From Pseudomonas allokribbensis (lineage in GTDB: Bacteria > Pseudomonadota > Gammaproteobacteria > Pseudomonadales > Pseudomonadaceae): a stretch of DNA of 64,000 bases. The DNA lies in contig NZ_CP062252.1 in NCBI RefSeq assembly GCF_014863605.1, positions 6,115,501 to 6,179,500 of the forward strand, given 5' to 3'. Shown piece by piece: positions 27,339 to 36,932 of this stretch (the first letter of the stretch is position 1; each line of letters begins with the position of its first letter). A program made the translations under genes and the position numbers. The notes under the pieces were generated by a model that did not search any database, was not told the DNA's origin, and saw only the letters and a list, made by a program, of their open reading frames with translations.

Positions 27339-28006
27339 TCGCCAGCCTCCCCGTCACCGATCAATCGGCCGCGTTGCAGGGTCAGCATGCGATGGCGCAT
27401 GCGCGCAATCAGGGCCAGGTCGTGACTGGCGATCAGCACGCTGGTGCCCAGACGGTTGATGTCTTCGAACACACCCATGATTTCGGCTGCCAGACGCGGG
27501 TCGAGGTTACCGGTCGGTTCGTCCGCCAGCAGCAGGGCCGGACGGTGAACGATGGCGCGGGCAATGCCGACGCGCTGTTGCTGACCGGTGGACAGGTCGC
27601 CGGGGTACAGATCGGTCTTGTCCGACAGCGCCACGCGCTCCAGCGCCGAATCGACGCGCTTGGCGATTTCCGCCTTGGACAGCCCGAGGATCTGCAACGG
27701 CAGCGCGACGTTGTTGAACACCGTGCGATCGAACAACAGTTGATGATTCTGGAACACCACGCCGATCTGCCGGCGCAGGAACGGAATCTGCGCATTGCTG
27801 ATGGTGCTCAGGTCTTGCCCGGCCAGCAGCAGTTTGCCGCTGGTCGGACGCTCCATCGCCAGCAGCAGGCGCAACAACGTGGATTTACCGGCACCGGAAT
27901 GGCCGGTGACAAACAGGAACTCGCCGCGACGGACTCGAAAGCTCAGCTCATGCAAGCCGACGTGACCGTTCGGGTAGCGTTTACCGACCTGTTCGAAACG
28001 AATCAT
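27335..28006 (-). CDS. ftsE: Cell division ATP-binding protein FtsE
   Basis: A 223-residue ABC ATPase. Walker A is GHSGAGKSTLL, the Q-loop is GVVFQNHQLL, the signature is LSTGQQQRVGIARA, and Walker B is LLLADEPTGNLD, followed by an H-loop in VLIASHDLALI. FtsE pairs with FtsX as a mechanotransmitter rather than a transporter. It overlaps both neighbours (ftsY and ftsX) by four bases, so the three genes form one tightly coupled operon. Confidence 0.97.
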   Translation of the reverse strand: MIRFEQVGKRYPNGHVGLHELSFRVRRGEFLFVTGHSGAGKSTLLRLLLAMERPTSGKLLLAGQDLSTISNAQIPFLRRQIGVVFQNHQLLFDRTVFNNVALPLQILGLSKAEIAKRVDSALERVALSDKTDLYPGDLSTGQQQRVGIARAIVHRPALLLADEPTGNLDPRLAAEIMGVFEDINRLGTSVLIASHDLALIARMRHRMLTLQRGRLIGDGEAGE

Positions 28007-29538
28007 GAACGCTCCCGCTCGGCAAACAGTGCCTGGACAAAGGGTTCGGCTTCAAAGGTACGCAGATCGTCGATGCCTTCACCGACGCCGATGTAGCGGA
28101 TCGGCAGGCCGAATTGCTTGGCCAGGGCGAAAATCACCCCGCCCTTGGCGGTGCCGTCGAGCTTGGTCAGCGCCAGGCCAGTCAGTTCGACGGTCTGGTT
28201 GAATTGCTTGGCCTGGTTGATGGCGTTCTGACCGGTACCGGCGTCGAGCACCAGCAGCACTTCGTGCGGCGCATCGGCGTCGAGCTTGCCGATTACCCGG
28301 CGAACCTTCTTCAGTTCTTCCATCAGGTTGTCTTTGGTGTGCAGACGACCGGCGGTGTCGGCGATCAGCACATCGATGCCACGGGCCTTGGCGGCCTGCA
28401 CGGCGTCGAAGATCACCGAGGCCGAGTCAGCGCCAGTGTGCTGGGCGATCACCGGAATCTTGTTGCGCTCGCCCCAGACCTGCAACTGCTCGACCGCCGC
28501 CGCACGGAAGGTGTCACCGGCGGCGAGCATGACTTTCTTGCCTTCCAGTTGCAGCTTCTTCGCCAGTTTGCCGATGGTGGTGGTTTTGCCGGCACCGTTG
28601 ACGCCGACCACGAGGATCACGAACGGCTTGTTCTGCGAAACGATCTTCAGCGGCTGCTCGACCGGCTTGAGCATCGCAGACAGCTCGGCTTGCAGGGATT
28701 TGTACAGTGCGTCGGAATCGGCCAATTCCTTGCGTGCGACCTTCTGGGTCAGACGCTGGATGATCACCGACGTGGCTTCGACGCCGACGTCAGCGGTCAG
28801 CAGACGGGTTTCGAGGTCGTCGAGCAACTCGTCATCGATGGCTTTCTTGCCGAGGAACAGACTGGCCATGCCCTCGCCGATGCTGGCACTGGTCTTCGAC
28901 AGGCCTTGCTTGAGACGGGCGAAGAAGCCGGCCTTGGTTTCTTCGGTGCGAGGCGCAGCGACCGGAGTTTCGACGACCGCGACAGGCGCAACGACGACCG
29001 GTGCAGGTGCAGGTGCAGGTGCAGGTGCAGGTGCAGGTGCAGGTGCAGGTGCAGGCTCGGGGATTTCGATAGCCGGAGCAACCGGAGCAACCGGAGCAAC
29101 TGCGACAGGCTCTGCAGGAACCGGTGCGGTCTCGATCACAGGCTCGGCCGCCGGAACGGGAACCGGCTCAGGCACCCAAGCAACCGGCGCAGGAATTACC
29201 GGCGTCACATGCGGTGCAGCCTCTTCAACCAGTGCCACCGGCTCTTCGGCCACCGGCAAGGTCAGCCACGGCTGGGCAACCGGAGTCAGCGGCAGTTCGG
29301 CGGCAGCCGGCATTTCAGGTTCGGCCTCAGCCACCGGTTGCAACACAGGCTCGGCAATCGGCAGCACAACCGGTGCCGGCACTTCTTCTATGACAGGTGC
29401 TGGTGCCGGGGAAGGCTCAGGAATGGCCGTCGGCTGTTCGACGACGGGTTCCTGCGGTTTCTTGCGCAGCCATCCGAACAGGCTTTTCTTCTCGCCAGCC
29501 GCAGCTGGGGTCTTCTTGTCGTCGTTGGAACCAAACAT
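28003..29538 (-). CDS. ftsY: FtsY, signal recognition particle receptor
   Basis: A 511-residue SRP receptor GTPase for co-translational membrane targeting. The C-terminal ~300 residues form the NG domain: G1 [18 protein letters not shown], then [35 protein letters not shown] and the closing [19 protein letters not shown]. Residues ~20-200 are an acidic, Pro/Ala/Val-rich A region with a run of Ala-Pro dipeptides encoded by a 6-bp tandem repeat. The A region of FtsY is variable, so its length is not surprising. FtsY starts the ftsY-ftsE-ftsX set. Confidence 0.97.
   Translation of the reverse strand: MFGSNDDKKTPAAAGEKKSLFGWLRKKPQEPVVEQPTAIPEPSPAPAPVIEEVPAPVVLPIAEPVLQPVAEAEPEMPAAAELPLTPVAQPWLTLPVAEEPVALVEEAAPHVTPVIPAPVAWVPEPVPVPAAEPVIETAPVPAEPVAVAPVAPVAPAIEIPEPAPAPAPAPAPAPAPAPAPVVVAPVAVVETPVAAPRTEETKAGFFARLKQGLSKTSASIGEGMASLFLGKKAIDDELLDDLETRLLTADVGVEATSVIIQRLTQKVARKELADSDALYKSLQAELSAMLKPVEQPLKIVSQNKPFVILVVGVNGAGKTTTIGKLAKKLQLEGKKVMLAAGDTFRAAAVEQLQVWGERNKIPVIAQHTGADSASVIFDAVQAAKARGIDVLIADTAGRLHTKDNLMEELKKVRRVIGKLDADAPHEVLLVLDAGTGQNAINQAKQFNQTVELTGLALTKLDGTAKGGVIFALAKQFGLPIRYIGVGEGIDDLRTFEAEPFVQALFAERERS
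29001..29054. repeat. Hexanucleotide tandem repeat inside ftsY (9 x GTGCAG)
   Basis: Nine perfect copies of GTGCAG occupy 54 bases and encode an Ala-Pro run on the minus strand in the FtsY A region. The unit is a multiple of three, so changes in copy number keep the reading frame. Similar but interrupted units continue just downstream (GGAGCAACC-like triplets at about 29074-29101). Confidence 0.95.
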
Positions 29539-29882
29539 GGAGGACGGCTATCTCACGGTAGCGACGCGCCACAGGGGCGCCCCGGCAAATAAATATTCGA
29601 TGCAGAACAGACTGCGTTTCACCCAGCTTGTTCACGCGCAACATTTTGTCGAAGCGCCAACGGCACCTCAAAGGAATCGTTTTAATGAAGGACTAGCCGG
29701 CAAAATCGGCGAAAAAGCGAAGTTTAGCTGATAAACCAAGGCCTTCTGCCGCAAACCCATACAACCTGATCAAGTTTCAAAACCGGATAGGCGTGGTCGC
29801 CGGTAAAACGGATCAGTATCCTAGCACCTCCTCGCCCGCCTAGGCTAAGACCAAGCGGGCAGCCGAACAGGTTTAAAAACGA
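29539..29882. other. Divergent intergenic region between ftsY and the M16 peptidase operon
   Basis: A 344-base gap between divergent genes. It should contain both promoters. I see TATCCT near 29817 that could be a -10 for the peptidase operon, without a clear -35, and AT-rich TATTTATT-like sequence near 29590 on the ftsY side. No convincing ORF, repeat or RNA structure was noticed. Confidence 0.4.
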
Positions 29883-31238
29883 ATGAATGCTCTAGCCCGC
29901 CGCGCCGCAGGCCTGCTGCTCAGCACAGTCTGCCTGCCCCTTTCGGCCCTGGCGGCCGACCCGCAACCGACCCACGAATTCACCCTCGACAACGGCTTGA
30001 AGGTCGTCGTGCGCGAAGACCATCGCGCACCAGTAGTGGTCTCGCAGGTCTGGTACAAGGTTGGTTCCAGCTACGAAACACCGGGCCAGACCGGTCTGTC
30101 CCACGCCCTTGAGCACATGATGTTCAAGGGCAGCGAGAAAGTCGGCCCCGGTGAAGCCTCGCTGATCCTGCGCGACCTCGGCGCCGAAGAGAACGCGTTC
30201 ACCAGCGATGACTTCACCGCCTACTACCAGGTGCTGGCCCGTGACCGCCTGGGCGTAGCCTTTGAACTGGAAGCCGACCGCATGGCCAATCTGCGTCTGC
30301 CGGCCGACGAGTTCGCCAAGGAAATCGAAGTCATCAAGGAAGAGCGCCGCCTGCGCACCGACGACAAACCGATGTCCAAGGCTTACGAGCGCTACAAGGC
30401 CATGGCCTACCCGGCCAGCGGCTATCACACGCCGACCATCGGCTGGATGGCCGACCTCGACCGGATGAAGGTCGAAGAGCTGCGCCACTGGTACCAGTCC
30501 TGGTATGTGCCGAACAACGCCACGCTGGTGGTGGTCGGTGACGTGACCCCGGACGAGGTGAAAACCCTCGCCCAGCGCTATTTCGGGCCGATCCCGAAAC
30601 GCGACGTGCCACCGGCGAAAAAACCGCTGGAACTGGCCGAACCCGGCGAACGCCAGATCACTCTGCATGTGCAGACCCAACTGCCCAGCCTGATGCTCGG
30701 TTTCAACGTGCCAAGCCTGGCCACCGTCGAGGACAAGCGCTCCATCAATGCCTTGCGCCTGATTTCGGCGCTGCTGGACGGCGGCTACAGCGGTCGTATC
30801 CCGACCCAACTGGAGCGCGGCGAAGAACTGGTGTCCGGCGGTTCATCGAGTTATGACGCCTACACACGCGGTGACAGCCTGTTCACCCTGTCCGCCACAC
30901 CGAACACCCAGAAGAAAAAGACCATGGCCCAGGCTGAAGCCGGTCTGTGGAAACTGCTGGAACAGTTGAAAACCACCGCACCGTCCGCCGAAGAACTGGA
31001 GCGCGTGCGTGCGCAAGTCATCGCCGGCCTGGTCTTCGAGCGTGACTCGATCACTGCCCAGGCCACCGCCATCGGCCAACTGGAGACGGTCGGCCTGTCG
31101 TGGAAATTGATGGACACCGAACTGGCCGATCTGGAAAGCGTCACCCCGCAAGACATCCAGAACGCCGCCAAGCTGTATTTCACCCGCGAACGTCTCAGCG
31201 TCGCCCACGTCCTGCCACTGGAGACGACTCATGAGTGA
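29883..31238 (+). CDS. M16 family zinc metallopeptidase (active subunit)
   Basis: A 451-residue insulinase-family protein with a signal peptide of about 24 residues (LLLSTVCLPLSALAA), so probably periplasmic. The inverted zinc motif HxxEH is His74-Ala-Leu-Glu77-His78 (GLSHALEHMMFKG), with the downstream Glu expected around ADEFAKEIEVIKEERR. The two M16 halves are visible. The next gene encodes an M16 homologue without the zinc motif, and the pair resembles two-subunit M16 proteases. The substrate is unknown. Confidence 0.92.
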   Translation: MNALARRAAGLLLSTVCLPLSALAADPQPTHEFTLDNGLKVVVREDHRAPVVVSQVWYKVGSSYETPGQTGLSHALEHMMFKGSEKVGPGEASLILRDLGAEENAFTSDDFTAYYQVLARDRLGVAFELEADRMANLRLPADEFAKEIEVIKEERRLRTDDKPMSKAYERYKAMAYPASGYHTPTIGWMADLDRMKVEELRHWYQSWYVPNNATLVVVGDVTPDEVKTLAQRYFGPIPKRDVPPAKKPLELAEPGERQITLHVQTQLPSLMLGFNVPSLATVEDKRSINALRLISALLDGGYSGRIPTQLERGEELVSGGSSSYDAYTRGDSLFTLSATPNTQKKKTMAQAEAGLWKLLEQLKTTAPSAEELERVRAQVIAGLVFERDSITAQATAIGQLETVGLSWKLMDTELADLESVTPQDIQNAAKLYFTRERLSVAHVLPLETTHE

Positions 31239-32721
31239 GCGCAAAACCCCACGCCTGTTGCTGCTCGGCCTGATCACCGTGGCGGTGATCGGCTCCGCCG
31301 CGTTCTACCTCGCGCCGAGCGACAACAGCAAGGCCAGCGAAGCACTGGATAACGCCAAGACCAGCCAGAAGCTGCAATCGCTGGCAGAACTCGACGGCAA
31401 GGCCCCGGCCAGCCGCAAGCTCGACGTGCAGACCTGGAACACCGCCGAAGGCGCCAAGGTGCTGTTCGTCGAAGCTCGCGAACTGCCGATGTTCGACATG
31501 CGCCTGATCTTTTCCGCCGGCAGCAGCCAGGACGGCAACGCGCCAGGCCTGGCCCTGCTGACCAACGCCATGCTCAACGAAGGCGTGGCCGGCAAGGATG
31601 TCGGCGCCATCGCCCAGGGCTTTGAAGGCCTGGGCGCGGATTTCGGCAACGGCGCCTACAAGGACATGGCCATCGCATCACTGCGTAGCCTGAGTGCCGC
31701 CGACAAACGCGAACCGGCGCTGAAGCTGTTCTCCGAAGTGATCGGCAAACCGACCTTCCCCGCCGACTCCTTCGCCCGCATCAAGAACCAGATGCTCGCC
31801 GGTTTCGAATACCAGAAACAGAGCCCCGGCAAACTCGCCAGCCTGGAATTGATGAAGCGCCTGTACGGCGATCACCCGTACGCGCACTCCAGCGATGGCA
31901 GCGCGCAAAGCGTACCGAAGATCACCCTGGCGCAACTGCGTGAGTTCCACGCCAAGGCGTATGCCGCCGGCAACGTGGTGATTGCGCTGGTCGGCGACTT
32001 GTCCCGTGCCGAGGCCGAGGCAATTGCCAATCAGGTTTCTGCCGCCCTGCCAAAAGGCCCGGCGCTGGCGAAGATCGCCCAGCCGCAGGAGCCGAAGGCC
32101 AGCGTCGGCCATATCGAGTTCCCGTCCAAGCAGACCAATCTGATGCTTGCGCAACTGGGCATCGACCGTGACGACCCGGACTACGCCGCACTGTCGATGG
32201 GCAACCAGATCCTCGGCGGTGGTGGTTTCGGCACTCGTTTGATGAGTGAAGTCCGCGAGAAACGTGGTCTGGCCTACACCGTGTATTCGGCGTTCAGCCC
32301 GATGCAGGCGCGCGGCCCGTTCATGATCAATCTGCAGACCCGCGCGGAAATGAGCGAAGGCACCCTGAAACTGGTGCAGGATGTGCTCGCCGACTACCTG
32401 AAGACCGGCCCGACCCAGAAAGAACTTGACGACGCCAAGCGTGAACTGGCCGGCAGCTTCCCGCTGTCCACTGCGAGCAACGCCGATATCGTCGGCCAAC
32501 TCGGCGCCATGGGTTTCTACAACCTGCCGCTGAATTATCTGGACGACTTCATGCGTCAGTCCCAGAGCCTGACCGTCGAGCAGGTTCGCGACGCCCTGAA
32601 CAAACACCTGAGCACGGACAAACTGGTCATCGTCAGCGTTGGCCCGACCGTGCCGCAAAAGCCGTTACCGGCCCCATCTGATAAACCTGCCGAGCAGCCG
32701 CTCGGGGTTCCGGAGCATTAA
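31231..32721 (+). CDS. M16 family peptidase-like protein lacking the zinc motif (partner subunit)
   Basis: A 496-residue M16-fold protein with an N-terminal membrane anchor or signal (LLLLGLITVAVIGSAAFYL). Where the zinc motif should be, the sequence reads NAPGLALLTNAMLNEG, with no His-Glu-His, so it should be non-catalytic. The C-terminal half retains the typical FGTRLMSEVREKRGLAYTVYS substrate-binding block with Arg and Tyr. It overlaps the upstream active subunit by eight bases. By analogy with paired M16 proteases it supplies the substrate-binding half. Confidence 0.9.
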   Translation: MSERKTPRLLLLGLITVAVIGSAAFYLAPSDNSKASEALDNAKTSQKLQSLAELDGKAPASRKLDVQTWNTAEGAKVLFVEARELPMFDMRLIFSAGSSQDGNAPGLALLTNAMLNEGVAGKDVGAIAQGFEGLGADFGNGAYKDMAIASLRSLSAADKREPALKLFSEVIGKPTFPADSFARIKNQMLAGFEYQKQSPGKLASLELMKRLYGDHPYAHSSDGSAQSVPKITLAQLREFHAKAYAAGNVVIALVGDLSRAEAEAIANQVSAALPKGPALAKIAQPQEPKASVGHIEFPSKQTNLMLAQLGIDRDDPDYAALSMGNQILGGGGFGTRLMSEVREKRGLAYTVYSAFSPMQARGPFMINLQTRAEMSEGTLKLVQDVLADYLKTGPTQKELDDAKRELAGSFPLSTASNADIVGQLGAMGFYNLPLNYLDDFMRQSQSLTVEQVRDALNKHLSTDKLVIVSVGPTVPQKPLPAPSDKPAEQPLGVPEH

Positions 32722-33329
32722 TGGCCAGTCCAAAGAAACCTGTACAAAAACTGCACAACGGTGTGAACCAGTTGCGCATCATCGGCGGCGAATGGCGCAG
32801 CCGCAAACTGAGCTTCCCTGATGCGCCGGGCCTGCGTCCGACGCCGGACCGGGTGCGTGAAACCCTGTTCAACTGGCTCGCGCCGTACGTTGCCGGGGCC
32901 AAGGTGCTCGATCCGTTTGCCGGCAGCGGCGCGCTGTTCCTGGAAGCGCTGTCTCGCGGCGCGTCCATGGGCCAGGCGCTGGATGCCAGCCATGTCGCGG
33001 TCTCCAGCCTGAAAGAACACCTCGGCACGCTGCGCTGCACCAACGGCCACGTGCAGACCGCCGATGCCTTGCGCTATCTGGAGACCCAGACCGCGACCGC
33101 GTTCGATCTGGTGTTCCTCGACCCGCCGTTCAACCAGAACCTGCTGCCCGCCGTGTGCACGCTGCTGGAAGAACGCCAATGGCTGGCCGATGATTCGTGG
33201 ATCTACACTGAAAGCGAAACCGCGCCATCGACCCTCGGCCTGCCAGGCAACTGGCGCCTGCACCGCGAGCAGAAATCCGGGCGGGTGTACTACGCGTTGT
33301 GGCAACGTATGGCAGTGATCGCCGGTTAA
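32721..33329 (+). CDS. rsmD: 16S rRNA (guanine966-N2)-methyltransferase
   Basis: A 202-residue Rossmann methyltransferase. The N-terminal LRIIGGEWRSRKLSFPDAPGLRPTPDRVRETLFNWL is diagnostic for RsmD. The SAM site is VLDPFAGSGALFLEALSRGA, and the catalytic motif DPPF is in FLDPPFNQNLL. It modifies G966 in the small-subunit rRNA. Its ATG overlaps the stop of the preceding M16 gene (TAATG). Confidence 0.95.
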   Translation: MASPKKPVQKLHNGVNQLRIIGGEWRSRKLSFPDAPGLRPTPDRVRETLFNWLAPYVAGAKVLDPFAGSGALFLEALSRGASMGQALDASHVAVSSLKEHLGTLRCTNGHVQTADALRYLETQTATAFDLVFLDPPFNQNLLPAVCTLLEERQWLADDSWIYTESETAPSTLGLPGNWRLHREQKSGRVYYALWQRMAVIAG

Positions 33330-33392
33330 CCGACCGGCCTGAAAAAGCGGCGAGCTTCAGCCGAGGCTCGCTGCGCTGCATCGAGAGCAATC

Positions 33393-34391
33393 GTGTCCCC
33401 TTCGTCAAAACCGTTCATCCCCGCCTTCGGCCTCGGCAATCCGCACCTGCAAACCTTGTGGGGGCCGCTGTGGCGCAAAACCGTGCACCTTGATCGCCAG
33501 CGCGAACGACTGTGGCTGGACGACGGCGATTTCCTCGACCTTGACTGGCACGGCCCCCACAGTGCGGAAGCGCCGTTGGTATTGGTGCTGCACGGGCTGA
33601 CTGGTTCTTCCAATTCGCCGTACGTCGCCGGAATCCAGGCAGCGCTCGCCGCCCAAGGCTGGGCCAGTGTTGCGCTGAACTGGCGTGGCTGCTCGGGCGA
33701 GCCGAACCTGTTGCCGCGCAGCTACCATTCCGGCGCCAGCGAAGACCTCGCCGAAACCATCCGTCATCTGAAAGCCAAGCGGCCACTGGCGCCGCTGTAT
33801 GCGGTCGGCTACTCCCTCGGTGGCAACGTGCTGCTCAAACATCTGGGGGAAACCGGCAGCGCCAGCGGCGTGCTCGGCGCGGTGGCGGTGTCGGTGCCGT
33901 TTCGTCTGGATCAGTGCGCCGATCGTATCGGCCAGGGTTTCTCGAAGGTCTATCAGGCGCACTTCATGCGCGAGATGGTGGCCTACATCAAGAACAAGCA
34001 GCGCCAGTTCCAGCACGACGGCCGCGAGGAGGGTCTTGCCGCATTGGCCGCCCTCGGCTCGCTGGAAAACATGCGCACCTTCTGGGATTTCGACGGCCGG
34101 GTGACGGCGCCACTGAATGGCTTTGCCGATGCCGAGGATTACTATCGCCGGGCATCAAGCCGCTACTTTCTTGGCGAGATCCGTACACCGACCCTGATCA
34201 TTCAGGCGGCGGACGATCCGTTCGTGTTCCCCCACAGCCTCCCTTCGGCCAGTGAGCTGTCGAGCTCGACCGCGTTCGAATTGCAGGCCCGGGGCGGGCA
34301 TGTCGGCTTCGTCGATGGCTCGTTCCGCCAACCGGGTTATTACCTGGAACGGCGCATTCCCCAATGGCTGGCCGACTCGGGGCGCGGGTGA
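33393..34391 (+). CDS. YheT-family alpha/beta hydrolase
   Basis: A 332-residue protein beginning at GTG 33393. The family N-terminus FIPAFGLGNPHLQTLWGPLWRK is clear. The hydrolase core has the HGLTGSS oxyanion region, the nucleophile elbow GYSLGGNVLLKHLGE, an Asp in IIQAADDPFVFP, and the final His in ARGGHVGFVDG. The substrate is unknown; relatives include esterases and ABHD1/3-type lipases. The gene ends five bases before an AraC-type regulator. Confidence 0.9.
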   Translation: MSPSSKPFIPAFGLGNPHLQTLWGPLWRKTVHLDRQRERLWLDDGDFLDLDWHGPHSAEAPLVLVLHGLTGSSNSPYVAGIQAALAAQGWASVALNWRGCSGEPNLLPRSYHSGASEDLAETIRHLKAKRPLAPLYAVGYSLGGNVLLKHLGETGSASGVLGAVAVSVPFRLDQCADRIGQGFSKVYQAHFMREMVAYIKNKQRQFQHDGREEGLAALAALGSLENMRTFWDFDGRVTAPLNGFADAEDYYRRASSRYFLGEIRTPTLIIQAADDPFVFPHSLPSASELSSSTAFELQARGGHVGFVDGSFRQPGYYLERRIPQWLADSGRG

Positions 34392-34395
34392 CGTC

Positions 34396-35226
34396 ATGAG
34401 CGAACAGGGCGAGTCGATCCGTTTCTGGCAAACCGCGCCACTGGCCGGGGTCGAATTACTGTCGGCGCGCTACATCGAGCATCGCTTCGCCCCGCATGTC
34501 CACGACGGCTACGTGATCGGCATGATCATGGCCGGCGCCCAGCGCTACCGCTATCGCGGCGCCGAACACCTGGCCGGCAGCGGCACGCTGGTGCTGATCA
34601 ACCCGGACGAATTGCACACCGGCCACAAAGGCACCGAGGACGGTTGGCTGTACCGGGCGTTTTATCCGGATACCGGCAAGATTGTCTCGCTGCTCGAAGA
34701 ACTGGAACTGCCGACTGCGCCGATGCCGGCTTTTGGCGCGACGCTCTATCGCGATCCGGATCTGGTCAACGGCTTCAGCCAGTTGCACCGCTTGCTGGAA
34801 AGCCCCGCCACCGCGCTGCAACAGCAAACGGTGTGGCGCGAAATGATGATGCTGCTGTTGCAACGCCACGCGGCGGTGCAGATCAACGGCAAACCCGGCA
34901 AGGAACATCGTGCGGTGGTGATGGCCAAGGAATTGCTGCACGCACAACTGGCGGCGCCACCCTCGCTGGAAGAACTGGCGGCAGCGGTGAACCTGTCGCC
35001 CTTCCACTTCGCCCGGGTGTTCCGCCGCGCCACCGGCATGCCGCCGCACACCTGGCTGATGCAACAGCGGATTGCCTGCGCGCGGGGCTTGTTGCAGAGC
35101 GGCTGCCTGCCAGTGGAGGTCGCCACACAGTTGGGCTTTGCCGATCAGAGTCATCTGAGTCGGCAATTCAAACAGGTATATGGCGTGGGACCAGCGGCCT
35201 ATCGCAGTGCGCGGCTGGACCGCTGA
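34396..35226 (+). CDS. AraC family transcriptional regulator
   Basis: A 276-residue regulator with an N-terminal cupin-type sensor domain (EHRFAPHVHDGYVIGMIMAG onwards) and a C-terminal double helix-turn-helix. The first helix pair is PSLEELAAAVNLSPFHFARVFRRATG, the second LPVEVATQLGFADQSHLSRQFKQVYG. ATG 34396 is chosen because the longer open frame upstream overlaps the hydrolase gene. The ligand is unknown. The position suggests a transcript shared with the YheT-like hydrolase. Confidence 0.92.
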   Translation: MSEQGESIRFWQTAPLAGVELLSARYIEHRFAPHVHDGYVIGMIMAGAQRYRYRGAEHLAGSGTLVLINPDELHTGHKGTEDGWLYRAFYPDTGKIVSLLEELELPTAPMPAFGATLYRDPDLVNGFSQLHRLLESPATALQQQTVWREMMMLLLQRHAAVQINGKPGKEHRAVVMAKELLHAQLAAPPSLEELAAAVNLSPFHFARVFRRATGMPPHTWLMQQRIACARGLLQSGCLPVEVATQLGFADQSHLSRQFKQVYGVGPAAYRSARLDR

Positions 35227-35232
35227 ACGCGC

Positions 35233-36087
35233 TTACTCGCCGGTGGCGATACCGCGCGAAGGCTCATTGATCCACTCGCTCCACGACCCGGCATACAGCG
35301 AACCCAACGGATAACCCGCCAGGCACAGGGCGAACAGGTTGTGACACGCCGTCACCCCCGAGCCGCAATACGCCACCAGATCGGCCGGCGACCGCGCGCC
35401 GAGTTTCGCGGCAAAGCGCTGCTTGAGCTGGTCGGCCGGCAGGAAACGCCCGTCGCTGCCCAGGTTGTCGGTGAACGCCGCGCATTGCGCGCCTGGGATG
35501 TGCCCGGCGATCGGGTCGATCGGCTCCACTTCACCCTTGAAACGCGGCAAGGCGCGGGCATCGAGCAGAGTCAGAGCCGGTTGACCGAGGCGTTGCTGCA
35601 ATTGCTCGGCGCTGAGCAGCAGCAGTTTGTCCGGATGCCCGCTGAACGTCCCGCGAGTCACCGAAGGCGCATCCAGGCTCAGCGGCAGACCGGCCGCGTG
35701 CCAGGCCTTGAGCCCGCCATCGAGAATGAACACGCCGTCGCGCTTGCCCAGCCAGGCCAGCAACCACCAGGCCCGCGCCGCGTAGGCACCGGGGCCGTCG
35801 TCATACAGAACCACGTCGCTGTCGTTGTTGATGCCGAAGGCTTGCAGGCGCTCGATCAGCGCTGCCGGCTCCGGCAACGGATGACGCCCGGTCACGCCCT
35901 TGGTCACCGGGCCGCTGAGGTCTCGCTCAAGATCGGCATAGCTCGCCCCGGCAATGTGTCCTTCGGCATAGCTGCGCTGGCCGTAGTCCGGGTCTTCGAG
36001 GGCAAAACGGCAGTCGAGAATCACCAGCCCCGGTTGCTCCTTGCGGGCATCCAGCGTGGTCGGGCTGATCAGTTGCGCAATCGGCAT
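35233..36087 (-). CDS. sseA: Two-domain sulfurtransferase (rhodanese/3-mercaptopyruvate type)
   Basis: A 284-residue tandem rhodanese. The N-terminal inactive domain starts LISPTTLDARKEQPGLVILDCRF and has the linker RHPLPEP. The C-terminal active domain ends with the persulfide Cys241 in the loop CGSGVTACHNL. The CGSGVTA loop is the pattern I associate with 3-mercaptopyruvate sulfurtransferases rather than thiosulfate rhodaneses, so SseA-like activity is likely but inferred. It is convergent with the AraC gene. Confidence 0.88.
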   Translation of the reverse strand: MPIAQLISPTTLDARKEQPGLVILDCRFALEDPDYGQRSYAEGHIAGASYADLERDLSGPVTKGVTGRHPLPEPAALIERLQAFGINNDSDVVLYDDGPGAYAARAWWLLAWLGKRDGVFILDGGLKAWHAAGLPLSLDAPSVTRGTFSGHPDKLLLLSAEQLQQRLGQPALTLLDARALPRFKGEVEPIDPIAGHIPGAQCAAFTDNLGSDGRFLPADQLKQRFAAKLGARSPADLVAYCGSGVTACHNLFALCLAGYPLGSLYAGSWSEWINEPSRGIATGE

Positions 36088-36114
36088 AGCGAACGACTCC
36101 TGTGAGCGGATGGG

Positions 36115-36786
36115 TCAGGACCTTTCTTCGAGGGCCTGGGCCAACGGTACGTAGAACTCTTCGAACAGTGCGTTGACCTCATCGCGGGCCTGCTCGGTGA
36201 CAAACCCCGCTTCCAGCACCAACACCTGATACACGCCACGTTTAATGGCCTGCTCGCTGAGGTGATTGGAGTTTTCCCGGGTCGTGCACAGAAAACGCAC
36301 CCAGGAGGTAAGGATGATCCACGCGTTGAGGGTCAGGGATTCGATCTGCACCCGGTCCATCTTCAGGATGCCGGCGGCGACGAAGCCTTCATAGATTGCT
36401 GCCCCCTGAATCACACAGCGCTGGGAAAAGCGCCGGTAACGCCCGGCCAGGTCCGGGTCGCTGTCGAGCAGGTGCTCGAGATCGCGATGCAGGAAACGGT
36501 AGCGCCACATCGCCGACAGCAGTTCCTTGAGATAGAAACGCTTGTCTTCGACTGTCGCCGCACGCCCCTGAGGCGGGCGCAGGAAGCTGTCCACCAGGCT
36601 TTCGTACTCACTGAACAGCACGGAGATGATCGCCTGCTTGTTGGGGAAGTGGTAGTACAGGTTGCCCGGAGAAATCTCCATGTGAGCGGCGATGTGGTTG
36701 GTGCTGATGCTGCGCTCGCCCTGCTGATTGAACAGCTCGAGGCTGTTCTGCACGATGCGCTCGCTGGTTTTGATCCGTGGGGCCAT
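36115..36786 (-). CDS. TetR family transcriptional regulator
   Basis: A 223-residue repressor-type protein. The N-terminal helix-turn-helix is RIVQNSLELFNQQGERSIS followed by HIAAHMEISPGNLYYHFPNKQAI, with the typical GNLYYHFPNK. The remaining ~160 residues form a TetR_C-like ligand domain rich in aromatic residues. It is divergent from the aldehyde dehydrogenase gene across 146 bases and probably controls that set and itself. The same arrangement exists at PA0367-PA0366. Confidence 0.92.
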   Translation of the reverse strand: MAPRIKTSERIVQNSLELFNQQGERSISTNHIAAHMEISPGNLYYHFPNKQAIISVLFSEYESLVDSFLRPPQGRAATVEDKRFYLKELLSAMWRYRFLHRDLEHLLDSDPDLAGRYRRFSQRCVIQGAAIYEGFVAAGILKMDRVQIESLTLNAWIILTSWVRFLCTTRENSNHLSEQAIKRGVYQVLVLEAGFVTEQARDEVNALFEEFYVPLAQALEERS

Positions 36787-36932
36787 GGCTTGAGCTTTAA
36801 TTCAGAGTGCGTTGGGGGGCATCTTACGACCTAACCGGAATGGGATAAAACCATGACGCACAAGGAAGTCATTTGACTTTCTAGAGCATAGACTCTAAAA
36901 AGTTCCTCACGACAACAAATCCGGAGCCGACA

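Noticed and set aside
28970..29110. Short tandem repeats that could suggest a CRISPR array
   Set aside because: The units are 6 to 9 bases, contiguous, in frame and encode Ala-Pro in FtsY; there are no spacers.
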